Below the pieces are notes generated by a model, which made no database searches, was not told the origin of the DNA, and saw only the letters and a list, made by a program, of their open reading frames with translations. The translations under genes and the position numbers were made by a program. A DNA stretch of 16,836 nt from Myxococcales bacterium (GTDB lineage Bacteria > Myxococcota > Myxococcia > Myxococcales > Myxococcaceae): NCBI GenBank assembly GCA_003153055.1, contig PMBV01000457.1:4370-21205 (forward strand). Reading direction: 5' to 3'. How positions within the stretch are numbered: the stretch's first letter is position 1; each line of letters opens with the position of its first letter. Positions 1-5,654 of this stretch are shown here, one piece after another.

Positions 1-855
1 AAGAACTTCCTCATCTCCGAGGCGCTCAGGGGCGAGGGCGGGCGGCTGCGGCTCCGGTCGACGGGCGAGCGGTTCATGAAGCGGTACGATCCCCGCGGTG
101 AGCTCGCGCCTCGCGACATTGTCGCCCGGGCCATCGACGCCGAGATCAAGCGCACTGGCGACGAGTGCGTGCACCTCGACATGACCCACCTGGGCAAGCC
201 CTACCTGGTGGAGCGCTTCCCCAACATCTACGCCACCTGTCGGGAGTTCGGTATCGACATCGCAGTGCAGCCGATTCCCGTGGTGCCGGCGGCCCACTAC
301 ATGTGCGGCGGGGTGATGACCGATCGCGACGGGCACACCTCGGTGCCCGGGCTCTACGCCATCGGCGAGGTGAGCTGCACCGGCCTCCATGGGGCCAACC
401 GTCTGGCCTCCAACTCGCTGCTCGAGGGGCTGGTGTTCGGCTTCAGGGCGGCCGTCGCCAGCGCCGAAGAAGTGAAGGCCAAACGCACCTTCCCCTTGGT
501 GCCCGACTGGGATCCAGGGAGCGCCGTGCCATCAGACGAGATGGTGGTGGTGTCGCAGAACTGGGAGGAGATTCGCCGGCTGATGTGGAACTACGTCGGC
601 ATCGTGCGCACCCTCAAGCGCCTGGCCCGCGCCCGCCGCCGGCTCGACATGCTCCGCGAAGAGATCCGCCAGTACTTCTGGGACTACCAGGTGACCCGCG
701 ACGTCATCGAGCTGCGCAACATCGCCGACGTCGCCCACCTCATCGTGGAGTGCGCCACCCGCCGCAAGGAGAGCCGCGGCCTGCACTTCAACCTCGATTT
801 CCCCCAGAGCTCCGACGCCTGCCTGTCGGACACCATCGTGTACCGGGAGGACTGA
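1..855 (+). CDS. nadB: L-aspartate oxidase, C-terminal part (5' end outside window)
   Basis: This is the last 284 codons of L-aspartate oxidase, the flavoenzyme that oxidises L-aspartate to iminoaspartate in de novo NAD synthesis; iminoaspartate is then used by quinolinate synthase NadA. The frame is open from base 1, so the N-terminal FAD-binding Rossmann part is outside the window. Visible family signatures are HYMCGG followed by a GLYAIGE segment, the HGANRLASNSLLEGLVFG block that contributes FAD and substrate contacts, and the helical C-terminal domain ending in ESRGLHFNLDFP, which separates NadB from its paralogue SdhA. No frameshift is seen. The stop is 5 nt before the rhomboid gene start, suggesting co-transcription. 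Identification is firm; only the missing 5' end limits it. Confidence 0.95.
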   Translation, partial: KNFLISEALRGEGGRLRLRSTGERFMKRYDPRGELAPRDIVARAIDAEIKRTGDECVHLDMTHLGKPYLVERFPNIYATCREFGIDIAVQPIPVVPAAHYMCGGVMTDRDGHTSVPGLYAIGEVSCTGLHGANRLASNSLLEGLVFGFRAAVASAEEVKAKRTFPLVPDWDPGSAVPSDEMVVVSQNWEEIRRLMWNYVGIVRTLKRLARARRRLDMLREEIRQYFWDYQVTRDVIELRNIADVAHLIVECATRRKESRGLHFNLDFPQSSDACLSDTIVYRED

Positions 856-860
856 CCCGC

Positions 861-1526
861 GTGGCGCTCGGCAGCAAGGAGATCCTCCCGGGGACAGACC
901 CATGGAACGAGGCGCCCCGGCCCGCCCCGAAGCGAGCCGTCACCCCGGTGTGCTGGGGCCTCATGGCCATTTCCATCGCCCTCTTCGCGGCGCAGTCTCT
1001 CGGCCTCCCCCTGGCGGAGTGGGGGGCCCTGGCCGGCCCTCCGGTGCGGCACGGCGAATGGTGGCGGCTTCTGACCAGCGCCCTCTTGCACGGGAGCGTC
1101 CTCCACATCGCGTTCAACCTCTCGGTGGTGTGGACGCTGGGGCGAGGCCTCGAGGGCGCCCTGGGCTCGGCCCGCTTCGCCCTGGTGTCTCTGGTGGGCG
1201 CGTTGGGTTCGGCGGCCTGCGTCCTCACCTTTGCCTATGAGCAGTACACCTTGGGCCTCTCCGGGGTCCTCCTCGCGTGGGCGGGCGTCGCGCTCCCGCT
1301 GCTCGATCGCCAGGGCCGGCGCGACATGTGGGTATGGCTGGCCCAGGTGCTCGTCATCAGCCTGTTGCCGGGGGTGAGCTGGGCTGGTCACCTCGGCGGC
1401 TTCGTGGCCGGCCTGGGCGCTGGGCTGGCCGCCAGGAACCGTCGGGTCGGGCTGGCGCGGGCACTCCCGGTCGTCGCGTTCGTTTCGGCCGTGCTCATCA
1501 TCGTCGCCATCGAGAGACACCCGTAG
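861..1526 (+). CDS. Rhomboid-family intramembrane serine protease
   Basis: Predicted polytopic inner-membrane protease of 221 residues. The family cleaves transmembrane helices with a Ser-His dyad. Both residues are visible: GLSG with Ser134 and WAGHLGG with His177. The upstream HGSVLHIAFN segment (about residues 77-86) carries the conserved His and Asn of the oxyanion region. Several hydrophobic segments cover residues 35-50, 104-126, 132-148, 158-170, 176-190 and the C-terminus, matching a six-helix core. I chose GTG at 861 because GGGAGG lies at 845-850 with 10 nt spacing. An ATG at 963 is in frame but would start directly at the first membrane helix. The ATG at 902 is out of frame. Substrate unknown. 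It lies between nadB and the LOG gene in an apparent operon. Confidence 0.88.
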   Translation: MALGSKEILPGTDPWNEAPRPAPKRAVTPVCWGLMAISIALFAAQSLGLPLAEWGALAGPPVRHGEWWRLLTSALLHGSVLHIAFNLSVVWTLGRGLEGALGSARFALVSLVGALGSAACVLTFAYEQYTLGLSGVLLAWAGVALPLLDRQGRRDMWVWLAQVLVISLLPGVSWAGHLGGFVAGLGAGLAARNRRVGLARALPVVAFVSAVLIIVAIERHP

Positions 1527-2099
1527 GTGAGCCGGCGCGTCTGCGTGTTCTGCGGCTCGAAGGACGGTGAGCGGCCGGCCTACCGGTCCATGGCCACCCG
1601 TGCCGGCCGGGCCATCGCGCAGGCCGGCTGTGAGCTGGTCTACGGCGGCTCGGCCCGCGGGCTGATGGGCGCGGTGGCCGACGCCGCCCTCGAAGGTGGA
1701 GCTCGGGTGGTCGGCGTGCTGCCCCAGGGGCTCCTCACGGGCGAGGGTGCCCACCCAGGCCTCACCGAGAGGTGCGTCGTCGCCTCGATGCACGAGCGCA
1801 AGGCCTTGATGTACGAGCGCGCCTCGGTCTTTTTGGCGCTCCCCGGAGGCTTCGGCACGATGGACGAGCTGTTCGAGGCGCTGACCTGGGGCCAGCTCGG
1901 GGTGCACCAGAAGCCCGTCGGCCTCCTCGACATCGATGGATTCTACCAGCCCCTGCTCACGTGGATCGCCCACGCCGTGCGAGAGGGCTTTGCTTCCAGG
2001 GCTGCTGCCGAGGCGCTTGAGGTCGACTCCGAGCCCGAGCGGCTCCTCGGTCGGCTCCTTGCTACAGTTTGTTCCGGAAATTCCGACACGTATTCGTAG
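1527..2099 (+). CDS. LOG-family (TIGR00730) protein, putative nucleotide phosphoribohydrolase
   Basis: A 190-residue soluble Rossmann-like protein of the LOG / TIGR00730 family. Characterised members hydrolyse nucleoside 5'-monophosphates, notably cytokinin ribotides, to free base and ribose 5-phosphate. Signatures are the N-terminal VCVFCGSKDG, the YGGSARGLMG glycine-rich loop and the PGGFGTMDE motif preceded by MHERKALM. Length is typical for the family. It starts with GTG at 1527 immediately after the rhomboid stop codon, so translation is probably coupled. The last dozen or so residues (after LLGRLLA) and the stop codon fall inside inverted-repeat copy 1, so the C-terminal tail appears to be contributed by the repeat. 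The bacterial substrate is not established; the older label 'lysine decarboxylase' for this family should be avoided. Confidence 0.87.
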   Translation: MSRRVCVFCGSKDGERPAYRSMATRAGRAIAQAGCELVYGGSARGLMGAVADAALEGGARVVGVLPQGLLTGEGAHPGLTERCVVASMHERKALMYERASVFLALPGGFGTMDELFEALTWGQLGVHQKPVGLLDIDGFYQPLLTWIAHAVREGFASRAAAEALEVDSEPERLLGRLLATVCSGNSDTYS

Positions 2100-2342
2100 G
2101 CCCAGCGCAACGCAGGCGCTTTGTCGGAGCCTGAGGCACCTCAAGACCGCAGAGGTCTTTTCTCTGTCCTGGGCGGACGGCCTTCCCCACTCCTCCGCCT
2201 CGCCCCGGGGCGAGGGGCCCGCTCTGGCGCCGCGGGGCGAGGACGACCGCTTGGGCGAACAACGTCCCTTCCTACGGTCAAACGCGAGCGGGGCGTGGCG
2301 AATCGGTTGGGCGTTCACTGACCGCACCAATTCACCCTGACT
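2058..2342 (+). repeat. Long inverted repeat, copy 1
   Basis: This segment is repeated in inverted orientation at 2526-2790. The best-conserved core is 2121-2300, where by eye about nine of ten positions match with a single 1-nt indel. Weaker similarity continues outward to a shared CTTG(G)CTACAGT edge near 2058 and inward to a shared CTGACT near 2342. It contains the perfect palindrome CTCGCCCCGGGGCGAG and the hairpin arms CAGAG/CTCTG. No reading frame is maintained between the copies, so I treat it as non-coding. It may be a MITE-like or REP-like dispersed element; other genome copies cannot be seen here. The 3' end of the LOG gene lies within it. Confidence 0.85.
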
Positions 2343-2525
2343 TGAGAGCTTCAGGGTTCAGGCACGGCCCACGGTCTTCCGCCCTCTGCCGGTCAAGGAC
2401 ACCCGTGGACACCGAGGACCCTGTCCGTGGGAGCCACCTCGAGCCTCGCGTTGTTCGGTGTCCAGCCCGGGCGCTGGATCAGCAGAGTGGTGACAGCTTC
2501 ACGCTGTGCCGAGGTGGACACCCGG
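2343..2525. other. Hairpin-rich spacer between the inverted repeats, no gene seen
   Basis: About 180 bp with no supported coding frame. It holds several possible stem-loops: CCCGTGGACA at 2402-2411 with TGTCCGTGGG at 2422-2431 (ten pairs, two of them G-U); TGGACACCGA at 2406-2415 with TCGGTGTCCA at 2455-2464; CCAGC/GCTGG at 2462-2477; and ACAGC/GCTGT at 2493-2507. The first two cannot form at once because their left arms overlap. GGACACC occurs directly at 2397, 2407 and 2516 and inverted at 2457. This could be structured RNA or the interior of a mobile element. Function unknown. Confidence 0.45.
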
Positions 2526-2790
2526 AGTCAGAGTCAACGAGTGCGGCACGTGAACGGTGGGGCGAGCCGCCACGCCCCTCCAGCGTTTGGCCGTAGGAAG
2601 GGACGTTGTTCGCCCCAGCGGTCGTCCTCGCCCCGCGGCGCCAGAGCGGGCCCCTCGCCCGTGGGGCGAGGCGGGGGAGTGGGGACGGCCGTCCGCCCAG
2701 GACAAAGAAAGAATCTCTGCGGCCATGAGGTGCCTCAGGCTCCGACAAGGCCCATGCGCTGTGCCGACGAATTTCCAGACTGTAGCCAAG
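2526..2790 (-). repeat. Long inverted repeat, copy 2
   Basis: Reverse-complement partner of 2058-2342. The strongly matching core is 2568-2748. Where copy 1 has CTCGCCCC joined directly to GGGGCGAG, this copy (read on the minus strand) has CTCGCCC-CAC-GGGCGAG, so the stem persists while the loop differs by an insertion. On the minus strand the CAGAG/CTCTG stem of copy 1 becomes CAGAG/CTTTG, still pairable through one G-U. The outer segment between the CTACAGT edge and the core is about 20 nt shorter than in copy 1, so the copies have diverged by indels. No gene is supported in this segment. Confidence 0.85.
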
Positions 2791-2944
2791 TGACGGGCGG
2801 CCTTGCCCGCCGATGACCCACATCGCTGACCTACCTCAGGTCGCCTGATCGATCTGCCTGTCCTCGAATCGGTCGGTCACGGCTTCGTTCGCGGGCGATC
2901 GCGATCGCAATGTCGCGGTTGCGGCTTGCATCTATTCTCAGTGT

Positions 2945-2988
2945 TCGATATTCATAATCCACCACTGAATATGTTCCTTTGAGTGGTG
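2945..2988 (+). promoter_or_regulatory. Candidate promoter/operator region of the MerR-like gene
   Basis: The leader turns abruptly AT-rich here compared with the surrounding GC-rich DNA. Two nested dyads are visible: ATATTCA (2948-2954) with TGAATAT (2966-2972), 11 nt apart, and CACCACT (2960-2966) with AGTGGTG (2982-2988), 15 nt apart. CATAAT at 2953-2958 is a 5/6 match to a -10 hexamer and falls within the first dyad; TTGCAT at 2926-2931 is a possible -35 but the 21-nt spacing is long. The location just before a DNA-binding regulator fits autoregulation, which is inference. Confidence 0.45.
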
Positions 2989-3012
2989 AATCGAAGCTTT
3001 GAAAGGGGGAAC

Positions 3013-3525
3013 GTGAACCTTCTTCGCCCTGATGAGATCGAACGGATCGAGCGGGACCACGCTCGTGGCGTGTCGGCCCGTTTGATCGTCGACGTCTTCG
3101 CCGAGCGGGGCGTTCGCCTATCGGAGGCGACGTTTCGCAAGTACGTTCAGGCGGGGCTGCTCCCTCGCAGTCGTCGAGTGGGCAGGAAGGGCAAGCACCG
3201 GGGCAGCCAAGGGCTCTACCCGGTGGAGGCAGTGCGGCGGATCAACGCCATCAAGAAGATGATGGCTGCTGGGCTGACGCTGGAAGAGATCAAGAGCTCG
3301 TTCGTGGTCTTGAAGAACCACATCGATCTCGCGAATCGTGAGCTGGGCGAGGTGTTCGACGGGCTCGAGCGCATTCTCGACGAACGGGGCGATGAGCGGC
3401 ACGATCGGGAGCTCCAGAGTCGGCTTCGCGCGCTCAAAGAGATGGCGTACAAGCTCGTCGACGAGGTCGCCCGCCTCGGCTCGGCGGTCACCGCCAAGAC
3501 CGATCTCGCCCACGAGCCGATGTAG
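3013..3525 (+). CDS. MerR-like transcriptional regulator with C-terminal coiled coil
   Basis: A 170-residue predicted DNA-binding protein. Residues about 37-93 form a MerR-type winged helix-turn-helix: [19 protein letters not shown] (recognition region), a basic [13 protein letters not shown] wing, then [24 protein letters not shown]. An N-terminal extension ([14 protein letters not shown], residues 3-16) precedes it. Residues about 100-160 are charged and helical, consistent with a dimerising coiled coil; no cysteine metal-binding loop is present, so a metal-sensor role is unlikely. I prefer GTG at 3013 because the purine-rich GAAAGGGGGA lies directly before it. In-frame GTGs at 2983 and 2986 would add ten or nine residues but overlap the dyad. 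Forty nt separate it from the sigma-region-4 gene, so the two are probably one operon. Ligand and targets unknown. Confidence 0.8.
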   Translation: MNLLRPDEIERIERDHARGVSARLIVDVFAERGVRLSEATFRKYVQAGLLPRSRRVGRKGKHRGSQGLYPVEAVRRINAIKKMMAAGLTLEEIKSSFVVLKNHIDLANRELGEVFDGLERILDERGDERHDRELQSRLRALKEMAYKLVDEVARLGSAVTAKTDLAHEPM

Positions 3526-3565
3526 GCAAGCAACGTTCCAAAGACGACGACGCAGGAGGGACACT

Positions 3566-4042
3566 ATGGACGAGACGAAGGAGATGACGGACCTCTTGAA
3601 ATCGGACGACACGCAGGAGGCACGCCGTCGCTCCAAGACGATGTCTCGCAAGGAGATGGCCCGCGACCTGCGCAAGCGAATCCTGACTGGCGACATCGAC
3701 CCGGAGGAGGCCGCCCTGCTGGGCGAGCTGACCAAGTCGCGCCCCAAGACCAGGTGCGAATGCGTGGCCAGCGCCCGGCCGTGCGTCTTCGTGTCCTGCA
3801 AGTACAACCTCTATCTCGACGTCAACCCCGAGACCGGGTCGATCAAGCTCAACTTCCCCGACAAGGAGCTGTGGGAGCTCGAGTACACCTGCGCCCTCGA
3901 CGTGGCCGAAAAGGGGGGCATCACCCTGGAAGAGGTGGGCGAAATCATGAACCTCACCCGGGAGCGCATTCGCCAGGTCGAGACCCGGGGCCTCGAGAAG
4001 GTGCGCACCGCCACCGAGGCCGAGCCCAAGCGCCCGAAGTGA
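3566..4042 (+). CDS. Lone sigma-70 region 4-like DNA-binding protein with cysteine cluster
   Basis: A 158-residue protein. Residues about 117-148 match a sigma-70 region 4.2 helix-turn-helix ([20 protein letters not shown] followed by [11 protein letters not shown]), the part that reads the -35 element in true sigma factors. Regions 2 and 3 are absent, so it is not a complete sigma factor. The middle carries Cys64-x-Cys66-x6-Cys73-x4-Cys78 with the [16 protein letters not shown] block, plus Cys109, spacing that could bind zinc or an iron-sulphur cluster. I recall similar proteins as widespread but uncharacterised in deltaproteobacterial lineages. The start ATG at 3566 is set by AGGAGGG at 3554-3560, the best ribosome-binding site in the window. 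It follows the MerR-like gene and precedes purH; its targets are unknown. Confidence 0.82.
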   Translation: MDETKEMTDLLKSDDTQEARRRSKTMSRKEMARDLRKRILTGDIDPEEAALLGELTKSRPKTRCECVASARPCVFVSCKYNLYLDVNPETGSIKLNFPDKELWELEYTCALDVAEKGGITLEEVGEIMNLTRERIRQVETRGLEKVRTATEAEPKRPK

Positions 4043-4059
4043 AGAGACGTTTCTCTTTT
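4042..4059 (+). terminator. Weak AT-rich stem-loop before purH, possible terminator or attenuator
   Basis: AAGAGA (4042-4047) and TCTCTT (4052-4057) flank a CGTT loop and run into TTTT. It directly overlaps the stop codon of the sigma-region-4 gene. The stem is only six pairs with two G-C, weak for a GC-rich genome, so it may be chance or allow read-through into purH 36 nt downstream. Confidence 0.25.
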
Positions 4060-4094
4060 GACCCCTCCCATACAAGGTTGCTACGCCGTCCTCC

Positions 4095-5639
4095 GTGCTC
4101 GCTCTCCTCTCCGTGTCAGACAAGCGCGGACTGGTGCCCTTCGCGCAGGGCCTGGTCCGGTTGGGTTTCTCGATTCTCTCCACTGGAGGCACGCTCGACG
4201 CGCTGAAGGCCGCGGGCGTGAAGGCCACCAAGGTGTCGGATCACACCGGGAGCCCGGAGATCCTCGGCGGCCGAGTCAAGACGCTTCACCCGAAGATCCA
4301 TGGCGGCATCCTCGCCCGCCTGACGCTCCAGTCTGACCGTGATGAGCTCGACGCCCACGGCATCACCCCCATCAGCTTGGTCGCGGTCAACCTCTACCCG
4401 TTTCGCGAGACGGTGGCCAAGGGTGCCCCCCGCGACGAGGTCATCGAGCAAATCGACATCGGCGGCCCGGCCATGGTGCGAGCCTCGGCGAAGAACGCGG
4501 CCCACGTCACCATCGTGGTAGACCCGGCCGATTACGAGGCGGTGCTGGCCGAGCTCGAGAAGGACACGTCAGTGAGCGAGGCGAGCCGTCGACGGTTGCA
4601 GAAGAAGGCCTTCGCCCACACGGCGGCCTACGACGCCGCCATCGCCAGCTGGCTGGCCGAGCAGGAGGGCGAAGTGTTCCCCGAGCAGCTCTCGGTGTCG
4701 GTGAACAAAGCCCAGCTCCTGCGCTACGGCGAGAACCCGCACCAGCGAGGCGCCTTCTACCGCGACCAGAACAAGGCCGCCGAGCCCACCGTGGCCTTTA
4801 GCGAGGTCCTTCAGGGCAAGGAGCTCTCGTACAACAACATCCTCGATCTCGACGCCGCGCTGGGGGTGCTGCTCGAGCTCTCCCAGACGCCGGCCGCTGT
4901 CGTCATCAAGCACAACACCCCCTGCGGTGTGGCCATCGACCCGGTGCTCGAGCAGGCGTACCGGCGGGCCCGGGCCATCGACGAGACCAGCGCGTTCGGA
5001 GGCATCGTGGCCCTCAACCGGGAGGTCGACGAGGCCACCGCCAAGGCCCTGGCCGAGACCTTCCTCGAGGCGGTCATCGCCCCCAGCTATGCCCCCGCGG
5101 CCCTCGCGCTGCTCGCGGGCAAGAAGAACCTTCGGCTCCTCGGCGCTGGCCCAGCTCTGGCGAGCCCGAACGCGGGCGCCCGGGCACAGTTCGACGTGCG
5201 CAGCGTGGCCGGCGGCCTGCTGGTGATGGATCGCGACGCCGTCGAGCCCCAGTCCGACTGGAAGGTGGTGACCAAGCGAGCCCCGACGGCCGAGCAGCTC
5301 GCGGCCATGCAGTTTGCCTGGCGCGTCTGTAAGCATGTGAAGTCCAATGCCATCGTCTTCGCGAACCCCACCGAGCTCCTGGCACAAGCCGGAGGGCAAA
5401 CGAGCCGGGTTGATTCGGTGAAGATCGCCGTCATGCGGGGAGGGGAGCGATTGAGAGGGAGCGCCGTGGCCTCGGATGCGTTCTTCCCCTTCCGCGATGG
5501 CGTCGATGAGCTCGCCAAGGCGGGGGCGAGCTGCGTGGTGCAGCCGGGCGGCTCGATGCGAGACGCCGAGGTCATCGCCGCCGCTGACGAGCACGGCTTG
5601 GCGATGGTCTTCACGGGTGTTCGTCACTTCCGTCACTAG
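4095..5639 (+). CDS. purH: Bifunctional AICAR transformylase / IMP cyclohydrolase
   Basis: PurH catalyses the last two steps of IMP synthesis: formyl transfer from 10-formyl-THF to AICAR, then ring closure to IMP. At 514 residues it is full length. The N-terminal MGS-like cyclohydrolase domain covers about residues 1-140 ([26 protein letters not shown]). The transformylase domain carries YGENPHQ from Tyr211 and the catalytic Lys272-His273 in IKHNTPCG. The C-terminal FTGVRHFRH is characteristic. GTG at 4095 is preferred because homologues begin with ALLSVSDK, although no good ribosome-binding site lies upstream. It follows the sigma-region-4 gene by 52 nt and ends 15 nt before the zinc-ribbon/TPR gene. 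Confidence 0.97.
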   Translation: MLALLSVSDKRGLVPFAQGLVRLGFSILSTGGTLDALKAAGVKATKVSDHTGSPEILGGRVKTLHPKIHGGILARLTLQSDRDELDAHGITPISLVAVNLYPFRETVAKGAPRDEVIEQIDIGGPAMVRASAKNAAHVTIVVDPADYEAVLAELEKDTSVSEASRRRLQKKAFAHTAAYDAAIASWLAEQEGEVFPEQLSVSVNKAQLLRYGENPHQRGAFYRDQNKAAEPTVAFSEVLQGKELSYNNILDLDAALGVLLELSQTPAAVVIKHNTPCGVAIDPVLEQAYRRARAIDETSAFGGIVALNREVDEATAKALAETFLEAVIAPSYAPAALALLAGKKNLRLLGAGPALASPNAGARAQFDVRSVAGGLLVMDRDAVEPQSDWKVVTKRAPTAEQLAAMQFAWRVCKHVKSNAIVFANPTELLAQAGGQTSRVDSVKIAVMRGGERLRGSAVASDAFFPFRDGVDELAKAGASCVVQPGGSMRDAEVIAAADEHGLAMVFTGVRHFRH

Positions 5640-5654
5640 GGCCCCAGGTCCTTC

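Noticed and set aside
165..860. Upstream extension of the rhomboid frame back to 165
   Set aside because: It overlaps nadB entirely in another frame and its translation is Arg/Pro-rich without homology features; GTG at 861 with an upstream GGGAGG is a better start.
2121..2321. Small open frames within the repeat copies
   Set aside because: The 1-nt indel between the copies shifts the frame, so no peptide is conserved between them.
684..2330. Very long open frame on the minus strand (548 codons)
   Set aside because: It runs antisense to the rhomboid, LOG and nadB genes, all of which have clear family motifs; its translation is Arg/Gly/Glu/His-rich low complexity, as expected for the reverse strand of GC-rich coding DNA.
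2895..2908. Tandem palindrome GCGATCGCGATCGC
   Set aside because: Striking, but a 14-bp GC-rich palindrome occurs by chance often in such genomes and nothing else aligns with it; a link to cyanobacterial HIP1 sites would be unfounded.
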